Part shown: positions 8,005 through 17,724 of the stretch, one piece after another
How positions within the stretch are numbered: the stretch's first letter is position 1
Layout: each line of letters begins with the position of its first letter
NCBI GenBank assembly: GCA_015978205.1
Contig: JADWMM010000039.1
Coordinates: 1 to 48,202, forward strand
From: Alkaliphilus sp. NP8
GTDB taxonomy: Bacteria; Bacillota; Clostridia; Peptostreptococcales; Natronincolaceae
Direction of reading: 5' to 3'
Length of the DNA stretch: 48,202 bases
Notes under the pieces: model-generated
Told to the model about the DNA's origin: nothing
Databases searched by the model: none
What the model saw: only the letters and a program-made list of their open reading frames with translations
Made by a program: the position numbers and the translations under genes

Positions 8005-9096
8005 GTGTTATTTGATTTTTTACTAGAAAAATTTACAGAGGAAAGTTATCCTGAAGTAAACATTAAAAAGTGTATTTATTCTAATAAAGCTACAAAAAGC
8101 TGTAGTAAATGCATAGATATATGTCCTGAAAATGCTATTACTTTTAAAAATAAAAAAGTTCATTTTGATAAAGAATTATGTAGTAGATGTGGTATTTGTA
8201 AAGTAGTTTGTCCTACTCAAGGAATTAATATGAATGGATTAGGTGAAGAAAATATTCTGCGTACAATAAAAAACAAAAAAAGCATAATATTTTCATGTTA
8301 TACAGAATCTCCAATAGATTCATTGAAAATTACCTGTTTAAATGCATTACATCCTGAATTATTGTGTGCACTTTTTATTTTATATAGTAAAAATACATTT
8401 TATTTTAATATATCTAGATGCAAAAATTGTAAAATAGTCAACAATGACGATTTGTTAATTTTTTCAACATTAAGTAAAGTAGAGAACTTTCTAAAACCTC
8501 TAGGAATTAAACCTAATTATAAAATTATTAAAGAGGAAAGTGAATTTAAAAATTTACCTCAATCGATAATTTCAAGAAGAGATTTATTTTCATTAATAAA
8601 AAAAGAGTCTACCAATGTAGCTACACAAGCTACAGAAACAATATTTATGGATAAAGATAACTATTTATCTATTCGAAAAGTTTTATTAAATGCTATAGAT
8701 TCAAGCAAAAATTTAATAGAAAATAATATAATAGTTAGTACTACTTTTTTTAATATATTAACAGTAAACACCAATTGTAATGGGTGTGGTATTTGTGAGC
8801 ATAATTGTTCAGAAAGAGCTTGGAAAATTCAAAATAAAAATAAAAAATTAAGTATATATCATAATAGTGGAAAATGTTATAAGTGCAATAAATGTATAGA
8901 TTTATGTCCTAAAAATGCAATAGAAGAGGGTTCTTTAGGAGTATATGAAATAAACTCCTATAATTTTAAAAAAGAAATAGATTTATCTACTTGTGTTTCT
9001 TGTAAAAAGGAATTTATTCCTTCTTATAAAGATCAAAAACAATGTACTGTTTGTAAAAATAGAGAAGATTTAAGGAAAAAGATATCTACTATTTAG
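8005..9096 (+). CDS. Multi-cluster 4Fe-4S ferredoxin-like protein
   Basis: The 363-residue protein has two ferredoxin pairs separated by a ~190-residue middle region. Cys sets are C23/33/36/40 (wide first spacing), C59/62/65/69, C258/261/264/268 and C291/294/297/301. A further CxxC...CxxC set at C330/333 and C347/350 could bind zinc or iron. The middle part has more Cys (C98, C111, C121, C139, C142). It has no membrane segment or leader and would be a cytoplasmic electron carrier. The position between AOR and a MoeA-like gene suggests a role with the tungsten/molybdenum enzyme. The start is GTG at 8005, after GGGGAT. Beyond electron transfer, the function is not recognised. Confidence 0.8.
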   Translation: MLFDFLLEKFTEESYPEVNIKKCIYSNKATKSCSKCIDICPENAITFKNKKVHFDKELCSRCGICKVVCPTQGINMNGLGEENILRTIKNKKSIIFSCYTESPIDSLKITCLNALHPELLCALFILYSKNTFYFNISRCKNCKIVNNDDLLIFSTLSKVENFLKPLGIKPNYKIIKEESEFKNLPQSIISRRDLFSLIKKESTNVATQATETIFMDKDNYLSIRKVLLNAIDSSKNLIENNIIVSTTFFNILTVNTNCNGCGICEHNCSERAWKIQNKNKKLSIYHNSGKCYKCNKCIDLCPKNAIEEGSLGVYEINSYNFKKEIDLSTCVSCKKEFIPSYKDQKQCTVCKNREDLRKKISTI

Positions 9097-9244
9097 AAGT
9101 TATATATTTATTTTTGTAATATAGTAATTGAAAAAAGCATTAAGTTGATATAAGTTTTAAGAATAACTATAATTATAATTAGCATTAATATTAGTATTTA
9201 TCCTAAGTGTAATTAAAACTAAAGTATCTAATTGAGGTGAAAAA

Positions 9245-10267
9245 ATGAAAGTAGTAAAAACTGAAGAAGCTGTAGGTATGGTTCTTGGACATGATATTAC
9301 TGAAATAGTTCCAGGTAAATTTAAAGGAGTAGCCTTTAAAAAAGGACATGTTATTCAAGAAGAAGATATAGAAAGATTATTAAGAATAGGCAAGGAACAT
9401 ATATATATTTTTGAACTGAAAGAGAATGAACTTCATGAAGATGATGCAGCCATAACATTAGGAGAGTTGATTTGCGGAAAAGGAGTTTATTTTACAGATC
9501 CGAAAGAAGGAAAAATAAACATAACGGCAGAGCAAAATGGGTTATTAAAGATAAATAGAGATATTTTAGATGATATAAATGATTTAGGCGATATTTGTTT
9601 AGCTACAATTCATGGGAATAGAAAAATAGATAAAGAAGGACTTATTGGAGGATGCAGAGTTATTCCTCTTATAATAAGTAAAGAAAAAATAGAGTCTGCA
9701 AAAAGAATTCTAAAAGAAAAAGGACCTATTTTTGAAGTTAAGTCTTTTAAATCTTTAAATACAGCAGTAATTGTTACCGGGAGTGAGGTTTACAAGGGGA
9801 GGATAAAGGATCGATTTGGTCCAGTTATTGAAAAGAAGTTAAAAGCATTTGGCACAAAAGTATCGTATAAAACTATAGTACCAGATGAATTAGAGACAAT
9901 AAAAGAGACTGTAACTAAGTATAAAGATATGGGTGCAGAACTAATAATAGTTACTGGAGGCATGTCAGTTGATCCAGATGATAAAACTCCAGGAGCTATT
10001 AAGGCAACAGGAGCCAATATGGTAACTTACGGAACACCTGTATTGCCAGGTGCTATGCTTCTTTTAGCTTATTTAGATGATGTTCCTGTATTTGGACTTC
10101 CTGGATGTGTTATGTTTTCACACACTACAGCTTTTGATATTTTATTACCAAGAATATTAGCAGGCGAAAAAATTGTAAGGCGTGATATTACACGAATGGG
10201 GTATGGGGGACAATGTCTTAAGTGTCAGGTTTGTAGTTTTCCAGATTGTCATTTTGGAAAATACTAG
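9245..10267 (+). CDS. MoeA-like molybdopterin-binding protein
   Basis: The 340-residue protein carries a MoaB/MoeA-type molybdopterin-binding domain in its second half (VIVTGSEVYKGRIKDRF near 175-190, IIVTGGMSVDPDDKTPGAI near 233-252, GTPVLPGAMLL and VFGLPGC further on). MoeA-type proteins load Mo or W onto the pterin. The N-terminal half resembles a shortened MoeA lead-in. The last 20 residues add a Cys-rich tail (CLKCQVCSFPDC) seen in clostridial members of this group. Placed after AOR and its ferredoxins, it probably supplies their metal cofactor. The ATG follows GAGGTG at normal spacing. A terminator follows. Confidence 0.87.
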   Translation: MKVVKTEEAVGMVLGHDITEIVPGKFKGVAFKKGHVIQEEDIERLLRIGKEHIYIFELKENELHEDDAAITLGELICGKGVYFTDPKEGKINITAEQNGLLKINRDILDDINDLGDICLATIHGNRKIDKEGLIGGCRVIPLIISKEKIESAKRILKEKGPIFEVKSFKSLNTAVIVTGSEVYKGRIKDRFGPVIEKKLKAFGTKVSYKTIVPDELETIKETVTKYKDMGAELIIVTGGMSVDPDDKTPGAIKATGANMVTYGTPVLPGAMLLLAYLDDVPVFGLPGCVMFSHTTAFDILLPRILAGEKIVRRDITRMGYGGQCLKCQVCSFPDCHFGKY

Positions 10268-10382
10268 ACTTTATAAGTAAATACTAATTTTAGTGTTGAA
10301 TTTTATAATTAAGTTATGAAGTTATATTTAAAGCATTAGAAAACAGTATAATATTATACTGTTAGTATAAACATTATTCAAA

Positions 10383-10418
10383 AATAAGATAGGCGTATTA
10401 TGCCTATCTTATTTTTTT
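10383..10418 (+). terminator. Terminator after the MoeA-like gene
   Basis: A 12-bp perfect stem (10383-10394 with 10402-10413) and a 7-nt loop are followed by a T-run. The rest of the 409-nt gap to 10677 is AT-rich with no other gene seen. Confidence 0.85.
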
Positions 10419-10604
10419 ATTATACATGAAAATTTAGCTTAGCATATAATTAAAATAGTAAAGATACGGAAGATGATTTATTAATAATATTAAAAATATA
10501 AAATAAATTTTGAAATTTCAAAATAAAGCCTAATTATGAAATCACGATTTAGTATAAAGGTAATGGGTATAGATAATTGGAAAAGAAAGGTACACTTTAT
10601 GTGA

Positions 10605-10633
10605 GTTATATAGTATTACAAATATTATATAAC
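10605..10633. repeat. Inverted repeat ahead of the AraC-GH39 gene
   Basis: GTTATATAGTATT (10605-10617) and AATATTATATAAC (10621-10633) form a near-perfect inverted repeat with a 3-nt centre, 43 nt before the start codon. It could be an operator, perhaps autoregulatory; this is inferred from position only. Confidence 0.35.
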
Positions 10634-10676
10634 TATATATAAGTACTAGATATAATAATTTATCAGGGGTGGTAAT

Positions 10677-13250
10677 TTGGATTATTTTTATGAAATAATT
10701 GACTGGCATGATGGATTTCCAATTAAGGCATTTATTCATAGTGTGGAAGGCTTTAAAACCCATTGGCACGATGCAATAGAAATATTGCTAGTATTACAAG
10801 GGGAAGTAAAAATAAGGGTGGCAAATGAAAAGTATATTCTTAAAGAAAATGATATTATACTTATAAATCATAATATAATACACAATATTTCTTGTACTGA
10901 AGGCAAAAATATACTACTTGCTTTACAAATAGATACTTTTGAGCTATCACAATGGTTTCCGGAGTTTGCTAAAATGACATTTAATTGTAAATCTTTTATT
11001 TATAGTCAAGAGAAACAAGAAAAATTTGATATAATTAGGCGTTATATGGCAAAAATAGTATGGGAAAATAATAAGAAGAAGCAAGGATACAAATTTACTA
11101 TAGCTGGTCAAATTTATCTATTAGCTGCTCATTTAGCTAATAATTTTGCTGATAATATTATAACTAAAGAAAAGAAAGAAGTTAGCAATGAAGATATTGA
11201 CAGATTAAAAAGAATTTTAACCAAAATAAATAAAAATATAGATAAAAAAATAACTTTAAAAGAAATTGCCGAAGAGGAGCATATGAGTTATTGCTATATA
11301 TCACGATTTATAAAAGAAAAACTAGGAATGAATTTTCAAGAGTATTTAAATACTCTTAGATTAAATAAAGCAGCTAGTTTACTATTAAATAACAGCAAAA
11401 CAATAACAGAGATATCTTATGAAAGTGGATTTGCTAATACAAAATTGTTTAATAAACTTTTTAATGAAAATTTTGATTGTTCACCATCTGAATATAAAAA
11501 AATATATGACAAAATAGCTATTAATAGTACAAATAAATATTATAGCATAAATAGAGATAATAAAAGGAGTATAACATATTTAGATATAGATAGAAATGCT
11601 GGGTTAAAAAAACTATTTGCTTATTTAGAATCTTCATATATACAAAGTCACAATGTAGACAATTATAAAACTGATACAAAAATTATATCTGCAAACATAA
11701 ATGACAAAGGGAACTATTTCGAACATTATTGGAAAAAACTGATTACTTATACTAGGGCATCAGAGGGTCTTAGAAAGTCTTGGCAGGGGCAGCTTAAGGA
11801 AATTCAGAAAGAAATAAAATTTGAATATATAAGATTTCACGGTATATTTTCAGATGATATGATGATATGTAATTTGACTTGTTCTGGTGAAATTAAATAT
11901 AACTGGAATTATGTAGATGAACTTTTCGACTTTTTAAAGGATGTAAATATTAAACCTTTTATTGAATTAGGATTTATGCCATCAGAATTGAAAAAAACAA
12001 ATGATACGGTTTTTTGGTGGAAAGGAAATATATCTCAACCAAGACATATTAAACAGTGGACAAACTTAGTAAAAGAATTTATAAAACATTGTATAAACAG
12101 ATATGGTTTAAAAGAAGTAGAAACTTGGTATTTTGAAGTATGGAATCAGCCAGAGTTAGAAAATGTGTATTGGATCGGAGGCAAAGAGGAATATTTTAAA
12201 TTTTATAAAGAAACTTATTTAGCAGTTAAATCTATTTCTAACGAATTAAAGGTTGGAGGGCCTTCTATTAGTTATCAAGTAGACACAACAAGTACTTGGC
12301 TAGAAGATTTTATAGCTTATTGCAATAAAAATAATATTAACAATGATTTTATTTCAGCACATATTTATCCAGAATCATATGAAATGCTAGAAAGTTTAGA
12401 ATATGTACCAGGCAAGATATATGAAGTAGAAGAATTAAAAGAATTTTTAAGCTCTACAACATATATAAAAAATATTTATTATGGTAAATACAACACTTTT
12501 AATAGTTTAAATTTATTAAGAGAAAAATTAGAAAAGCACATGAATTATAAGCCTGAAATTCACATAACAGAATGGAATGCTTCAGCATATAGCCGAAATT
12601 TGATAAATGATACATGTTTTGTAGCAACATTTATTATTAGTAATATATTAAAATCTATAGATATAGTAGATTCATTGGGATATTGGACCTTTACTGATAT
12701 TAATGAAGAAACGAAAGCAGGGATTTCAGCTTTTCACGGAGGGTTTGGATTAATTAATAATAATGGATTAAAGAAACCAGGATATTATGCTTACTATTTG
12801 TTATCAAAGCTAGGAACAAACATAATCCAACAAAATGAAGATTACATAATAACTAAAGAAGATAAAGATATTCAGATACTAGCTTATAATTATGTATATT
12901 TTGATGATTTATTTTTAAAGGGAGACATATCATCATTGACTAATAAGGAAAGATATTCAGTGTATGAATGGAGCCCTAATAAATATATGCAAGTTAGTAT
13001 AGATGGACTTTCAGGCAATTATAAAATTACAAGATATAAGTTAAATAGAGAAAATGGATCCGTATTTGATGAATGGGTAAAGATAGGAATGCCAGAAAAT
13101 ATGACTGAGGAAGAATTAGAGTATTTGAATGGTAAATCCAGGCCAAATATTATTGTAGAGTATTTAAAGTTAAATGGAGAATATGAAGAAAAATTATTTA
13201 TACCTGTACATGGGGTTGAGTTAATAACATTGGAAAAGAAAATAGAATAA
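10677..13250 (+). CDS. AraC-family regulator fused to a GH39 (beta-xylosidase-like) domain
   Basis: This 857-residue protein joins a transcription factor to a glycosidase. Residues about 1-130 form a cupin sensor (THWHDAIEILLVL, then KENDIILIN). Residues about 180-280 are an AraC helix-turn-helix pair (ITLKEIAEEEHMSYCYISRF; ITEISYESGFANTKLFNKLF). Residues about 335-857 match GH39: the acid/base Glu is E493 in FEVWNQPE and the nucleophile is E632 in HITEWNAS, both retained. No signal peptide is present, so it should act in the cytoplasm on a short xylo-oligosaccharide-type ligand or use the glycosidase fold as a sensor. The start is TTG at 10677 after GGGGTGG. No sugar transporter or other glycan gene is adjacent. 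Confidence 0.9.
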   Translation: MDYFYEIIDWHDGFPIKAFIHSVEGFKTHWHDAIEILLVLQGEVKIRVANEKYILKENDIILINHNIIHNISCTEGKNILLALQIDTFELSQWFPEFAKMTFNCKSFIYSQEKQEKFDIIRRYMAKIVWENNKKKQGYKFTIAGQIYLLAAHLANNFADNIITKEKKEVSNEDIDRLKRILTKINKNIDKKITLKEIAEEEHMSYCYISRFIKEKLGMNFQEYLNTLRLNKAASLLLNNSKTITEISYESGFANTKLFNKLFNENFDCSPSEYKKIYDKIAINSTNKYYSINRDNKRSITYLDIDRNAGLKKLFAYLESSYIQSHNVDNYKTDTKIISANINDKGNYFEHYWKKLITYTRASEGLRKSWQGQLKEIQKEIKFEYIRFHGIFSDDMMICNLTCSGEIKYNWNYVDELFDFLKDVNIKPFIELGFMPSELKKTNDTVFWWKGNISQPRHIKQWTNLVKEFIKHCINRYGLKEVETWYFEVWNQPELENVYWIGGKEEYFKFYKETYLAVKSISNELKVGGPSISYQVDTTSTWLEDFIAYCNKNNINNDFISAHIYPESYEMLESLEYVPGKIYEVEELKEFLSSTTYIKNIYYGKYNTFNSLNLLREKLEKHMNYKPEIHITEWNASAYSRNLINDTCFVATFIISNILKSIDIVDSLGYWTFTDINEETKAGISAFHGGFGLINNNGLKKPGYYAYYLLSKLGTNIIQQNEDYIITKEDKDIQILAYNYVYFDDLFLKGDISSLTNKERYSVYEWSPNKYMQVSIDGLSGNYKITRYKLNRENGSVFDEWVKIGMPENMTEEELEYLNGKSRPNIIVEYLKLNGEYEEKLFIPVHGVELITLEKKIE

Positions 13251-13326
13251 TTAAAATATAAAGATAAATATAGGACCATAATTTAGCAAAAAAAGGAATG
13301 ACTAAAGCACTATAAAAATATAGTAT

Positions 13327-13357
13327 AAAAGAGCTATTGACAATAGCTCTTTTATTT
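13327..13357 (+). terminator. Terminator after the AraC-GH39 gene
   Basis: A 12-bp perfect stem (13327-13338 with 13342-13353) around a 3-nt loop, followed by T-rich sequence. Confidence 0.8.
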
Positions 13358-13365
13358 ATTATACG
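13337..13365 (+). promoter_or_regulatory. Candidate promoter of the adhesin gene
   Basis: TTGACA (13337-13342) lies in the loop region of the terminator hairpin; a 17-nt spacer leads to TATACG (13360-13365). It would start an RNA carrying the short leader ORF and the adhesin gene. Confidence 0.4.
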
Positions 13366-13402
13366 AAACAATATTAAAACAACTATTTGTGAAAGGAGTG
13401 AA

Positions 13403-13468
13403 ATGTGTATAAATTATTCATATAATTCAATTAATAAGCAAGAATATCAAGCATTGTGTAACATTTAA
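13403..13468 (+). CDS. Possible 21-residue leader peptide ahead of the adhesin gene
   Basis: An ATG at 13403 with a strong ribosome site (AAAGGAGTG, 5-8 nt spacing) opens a 21-codon frame (begins MCINYSYNSINKQ) and ends in TAA, 29 nt before the adhesin start. Composition is ordinary and no hydrophobic segment exists. It could be a translated leader or a small protein; chance is possible because the frame is so short. Confidence 0.35.
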   Translation: MCINYSYNSINKQEYQALCNI

Positions 13469-13497
13469 TTCTAAAGAAGAGAGGAAGCTTTTAAAAT

Positions 13498-16400
13498 ATG
13501 ATATTCCAAAAAAATAATAAGAAAAGAAAAATGGGTAGCTTTCTGATTGTAGTAATGGTGCTGTCTATTATTGGAAGTGCTTTTCCAAGTGGTTTTCACA
13601 TTGATTATGCTTATGGAAAAAGTGTGACAGATGAAGTATATAGTGATGAAGATATGTCAGTAGATGAAATTGAACTTACAGATGTAAAAAGTGATGCTGC
13701 TAAAATTACTTCAGTAGAAATGAAGATAAATGGAGAAGTGGTCGATGAGAATACACAGCACCCTATAGAGCAAGATTCTATTATATCGCTTTTTTATACT
13801 TGGGAAGTAGATAATTTTGCAAGTATTAATGAAGGAGATTATATTGAAGTAGTTATTCCAGATGGTTTTAGAATAGCTACAAACGTATCTGGACAACTTT
13901 CTCTTGATGATGGTGGTTATGTAGGGACGTTTTTTGTAGATAGAAATAGTAGGACATTAAAATTAACTTTCAATGATTTTGCTACTAATTTATTAGATGT
14001 AAAAGGTACGGTACAATTAAATACAAGATTTGATCTTAAAGAAGTTGAACGTGAAAATCCAGTAGAGTTTACATTTCCTCTTGTAGGGGTAGCTGATAAG
14101 ACTATTAAATTAAAATTTAAGCCTAAAGGTATATATAGTCCTATAGAAAAAAATGGGACAGTTAATAAAGAGATTAATCCAGATAGTATTACATGGACTG
14201 TAGATGTTAATAAAACATTAGAAAAGGTGGAAGATGTAATACTAAAGGATACTTTAGAAGAAGGATTAAGTTTAGTTGAGGACTCTTTAAGAGCATATAA
14301 ATTAAATGTAGATTTAGATGGTAATGTTTCTGTTGGAGAAGAATTGGCTTCAGTTCCTACTCTTAGTGTAAGTCAAACAGATCCCAATGCCATATTTATT
14401 GTAGATTTAGGAAATATTACAGATGCCTATAGACTTGTGTATGAAACTAAAATTGAAGATAAAAAGTTGCAGCAGTTTAAAAACACAGTATCATTTTCAG
14501 GAGGCTCATCCGAAGCATTTGTTACAGTAAAAAGAGGAGCATTATTAGAAAAAAAAGGAACATTAGATAAAACATTTAATCCTGAAGAAATAACATGGAC
14601 AATTTATGCAAATATGTCTCAAAGTGATTTAACTAATACTAAAGTTAAAGATACTTTACCAGATGGATTAAGTTTAAAAGAAAATTCTATAAAGGTTTAC
14701 GAGTTGATGTTAAACGATGATGGAAAACCAAAAAACCAAGATGATATTACTAATAAAACTACAGTAACAGATAGTACAAATTCATTTACAGTTGACTTAG
14801 GTACTACTAACAAGGCACATAAAATTGAATATATAACAACTATAACAGATAAAGAAAAGACAGAATTTAAAAATTTAGCTAAACTATTTGAAAATGAAGA
14901 AAAAATTGATGATGCTATAGTTAATATAGATAATTTTACAAGAGGATATTTGCTGTCTAAATATGGGTACTCAACTATAAATTACAATGATAAATATATT
15001 GAGTGGATGATTGATATAAACACTGCTGAAGAATCAATAACAAATGCTGCAGTAACAGATACTATCGGCCAAGGTTTAATATTAGATTCTGGTAATATTA
15101 ATGTATATTCAGTAACATTTAAGCCTGATGGGAATATAGATGAACACACTCTTTTAAAACCACAGCCCCAAATTACTACAGAAGATAATAAATTTACAGT
15201 AAACTTAGGAAATATTGATGGTGCATATAGAATAATATATAGAACAGAAATTACAGATGTTAATCAAAAAGAATTTACTAACAATGTACATTTAGGCGGT
15301 GAAGGCATAGATGTATCTAAAAGTGCAAAGGAAAAACCTACTATCGTTAATAAGGTTTCTAAAACATCTACAGGAATAAACTATGCTGACAAAACCATTG
15401 ATTGGCGAATGAGGATTAAATCGACTAAAGAAGCAATGAAAGGCCTTACTATAAAAGATGCTTTCCCAAATGGTGGCTTGACTATGTTGCCAAATTCAAT
15501 TGTAGTTGAAAAAGGTGGAGTACACTTAGCAAAAGATAATGATTATACTGTTGACTATATAGTTCAAGATGACTGGACTAAAGGATTTAAAATCACATTT
15601 GTTAAAAACGTAGAAGGTTCTGATTATACTATTTCTTATAAAACTGTATTTGATAGAGATTTACACACTAATGCTAATGAGTCTAAAGAATATAAAAATG
15701 AGGCTAATTTTTCCTGGGAAGAGGAAACTGATCCAGGACAAATAAAGAAACACAGGACTAATGCGAGTCGTAAAATTAGCAATCAGGCTTTAAATAATGG
15801 TAGTAAATTTGGGACTCTTCGTAGAGCAGATAGAGAAATAGATTGGACCATTAATACTAACTATTTATCAGAAACTTACCCCGCACTTGTAGTAGAAGAT
15901 GATATAGTTGGTAATCAAGAGTTGGATATAGATTCAGTAAAAGTATATACTTATACGCTTAAAGAGAACGGTAATATTATTCAAGGTTTTGAAGTTGAAG
16001 AATCACTATATACTATAGAAGAGCTTAATAAGAAAAAGTTAAAAATAAGATTTAATAGTGAAGTTAGCAACCCATATAGAATTGTTTACACAACTAAGCT
16101 TGTAGGTCAATCCCAAGATAAGTATAATAATACAGCTAATGTTGGGGGAACTGGGTTAGATGCATCTGTAAACTTTGATCAATCAGAAGAGTTTATTGAT
16201 AAAAGTGGATTACAAAACGGTCTTAATATAGATTGGGAAATAAAGCTTAACACTAGCTTATCTACTATTAAAGAAGCTGCTTTAATAGATGCCTTAAGTG
16301 AAGGACACGAATATGTTGAAAATAGCTTTAATGTATATAAGCTACCAGAAAAAGACCTCGTAAACCCAAATGAATATGATTTAGATATAAAAACACTAAA

Positions 16401-17595
16401 TCTAGTAACAGGAGAACAAGCTTTTGAACTTAAATTCAAAGAAACTATTACTTCTGAATATTTAATTAAATATAAAACAGAAATTATTGCTGAAAAAAAT
16501 GGAACGGAAATATCTAATGAAGTTAAATTAACAGGATTGGGAGTAACTATAGAAAATCAAACCTCTAAAGATACTATTATAGTTGAAATTACAGATGGTT
16601 CTGGAACAGGACAAGGAACAAGAGGAAAATTGAAAATACAAAAGGTTGATGGTGATAATCCAGATATTAAGCTAGAAGGTGCTGTATTTCAAATGTTAAA
16701 CAGCAGTGGTGATGTTATAAGAGAATCATTGCCAACTGATGAAGATGGATACACTATAATAGATAGACTTAGTTTTGGAACATATTTCTTAAAAGAAATT
16801 AAAAGCCCAGAGGGGTATCAACCTTTACAAAATAATGCAAAAGAAATAGTTATTGATTCCAAAACAGAAAAAGTTGTTACAATAGAAAACAAAAAAATAC
16901 CACCAAAACCTATTTTAGGTGGATTGAGTATTAAGAAAGTAGATAGTAAAGATAATACAGTGGTATTATCAGGAGCAGAGTTTGAGGTTAAGGACTCTAA
17001 TGGAAAAGTAGTAGCTGTACTAACAACAAATGAAAAAGGAGTGGATACAGTTACAGGCTTATCATTAGGTAAGTATACAATAGTTGAAACAAAAGAACCT
17101 ATGGGGTACAAACTAGACCAAACTATTCATGAGGCAACAATAAGCAACTCTAATATTATTAATTTGGTTTTAGAAAACACTAAAACACCAACCACACCTG
17201 GTGGCGGAGAAGATCCGGATAAACCGGATAAACCAGATAAACCAGATAAACCACAAGATCCAGAGGAACCAGCGGACCAAGAAGTTCCAGAATACCCAGA
17301 AAAACCAAAAGATCAAGACCAGCCTAAAGATTCAGAAGGCTCACAAGATCCAGAGAGTTCAGAAGACCCTGAGACTCCAGTAGTTGAAGAGGTTACACCA
17401 AAAGAAGATCCTTTAGAAGAACTTGATGGAGATGAAATACCATTAGGAACTATACCGCCTATAGAGGATACTGAAACTGAGAAATTACCTCAAACAGGTG
17501 AATCAACCCCACTTAAGGCTTATATATTTGGAGCTTTATTAATTGTTTCTGGTAGTATAATGATAAGAAGAAAAACTGGAGAACAAAGAAAATAA
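13498..17595 (+). CDS. LPXTG cell-wall-anchored repeat adhesin with SpaA/Cna-B domains
   Basis: This 1365-residue surface protein has a signal peptide (hydrophobic about 14-30, cleavage likely near residue 40). An N-terminal adhesin-like beta domain (about 55-200) is followed by six related modules of ~135 residues starting near 217, 354, 490, 624, 767 and 904. Each has an ITWT(I/V)..N strand, a (K/T)DTL..GL.L segment and a (Y/H)(R/K)(I/L).Y.T.I end. Two SpaA/Cna-B domains follow (near 1042 and 1140; LKIQKVDGD...GAVFQ and LSIKKVDSK...GAEFEV), of the type stabilised by Lys-Asn isopeptide bonds. Then comes a Pro/Asp/Glu-rich stalk (about 1234-1325) and a sorting signal: LPQTG (1330-1334), hydrophobic helix, RRKTGEQRK tail. 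It is the probable substrate of the sortase at 18461. The ligand is unknown. Confidence 0.9.
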   Translation: MIFQKNNKKRKMGSFLIVVMVLSIIGSAFPSGFHIDYAYGKSVTDEVYSDEDMSVDEIELTDVKSDAAKITSVEMKINGEVVDENTQHPIEQDSIISLFYTWEVDNFASINEGDYIEVVIPDGFRIATNVSGQLSLDDGGYVGTFFVDRNSRTLKLTFNDFATNLLDVKGTVQLNTRFDLKEVERENPVEFTFPLVGVADKTIKLKFKPKGIYSPIEKNGTVNKEINPDSITWTVDVNKTLEKVEDVILKDTLEEGLSLVEDSLRAYKLNVDLDGNVSVGEELASVPTLSVSQTDPNAIFIVDLGNITDAYRLVYETKIEDKKLQQFKNTVSFSGGSSEAFVTVKRGALLEKKGTLDKTFNPEEITWTIYANMSQSDLTNTKVKDTLPDGLSLKENSIKVYELMLNDDGKPKNQDDITNKTTVTDSTNSFTVDLGTTNKAHKIEYITTITDKEKTEFKNLAKLFENEEKIDDAIVNIDNFTRGYLLSKYGYSTINYNDKYIEWMIDINTAEESITNAAVTDTIGQGLILDSGNINVYSVTFKPDGNIDEHTLLKPQPQITTEDNKFTVNLGNIDGAYRIIYRTEITDVNQKEFTNNVHLGGEGIDVSKSAKEKPTIVNKVSKTSTGINYADKTIDWRMRIKSTKEAMKGLTIKDAFPNGGLTMLPNSIVVEKGGVHLAKDNDYTVDYIVQDDWTKGFKITFVKNVEGSDYTISYKTVFDRDLHTNANESKEYKNEANFSWEEETDPGQIKKHRTNASRKISNQALNNGSKFGTLRRADREIDWTINTNYLSETYPALVVEDDIVGNQELDIDSVKVYTYTLKENGNIIQGFEVEESLYTIEELNKKKLKIRFNSEVSNPYRIVYTTKLVGQSQDKYNNTANVGGTGLDASVNFDQSEEFIDKSGLQNGLNIDWEIKLNTSLSTIKEAALIDALSEGHEYVENSFNVYKLPEKDLVNPNEYDLDIKTLNLVTGEQAFELKFKETITSEYLIKYKTEIIAEKNGTEISNEVKLTGLGVTIENQTSKDTIIVEITDGSGTGQGTRGKLKIQKVDGDNPDIKLEGAVFQMLNSSGDVIRESLPTDEDGYTIIDRLSFGTYFLKEIKSPEGYQPLQNNAKEIVIDSKTEKVVTIENKKIPPKPILGGLSIKKVDSKDNTVVLSGAEFEVKDSNGKVVAVLTTNEKGVDTVTGLSLGKYTIVETKEPMGYKLDQTIHEATISNSNIINLVLENTKTPTTPGGGEDPDKPDKPDKPDKPQDPEEPADQEVPEYPEKPKDQDQPKDSEGSQDPESSEDPETPVVEEVTPKEDPLEELDGDEIPLGTIPPIEDTETEKLPQTGESTPLKAYIFGALLIVSGSIMIRRKTGEQRK
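17218..17253 (+). repeat. 9-nt tandem repeat coding for (DKP)4
   Basis: Four consecutive 9-nt units (GATAAACCG once, then GATAAACCA three times) encode Asp-Lys-Pro repeats in the wall-spanning stalk of the adhesin. Such repeats can change copy number by slippage. Confidence 0.8.
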
Positions 17596-17630
17596 ATAAC
17601 AAAAGCAAGTAAATATATTCAAAGTATGTT

Positions 17631-17674
17631 AATAATAAGTTCCTCGACTTAATTAAGATGAGGGACTTATTATT
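17631..17674 (+). terminator. Strong hairpin after the adhesin gene
   Basis: Arms 17631-17645 and 17660-17674 pair over about 14 bp with one T-G wobble. The 3' arm ends in TTATTATT but no long T-run follows, so termination may be partial, allowing read-through into the GGDEF gene. Confidence 0.6.
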
Positions 17675-17724
17675 CCATTAATGTGCAAGATTTATTATTC
17701 TTAATAATGTTAAGAGGAGATAAA

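Noticed and set aside
17201-17383. Plus-strand frame inside the adhesin stalk (NQINQINH-like repeats)
   Set aside because: It is the frame-shifted reading of the Asp-Lys-Pro repeat region of the adhesin.
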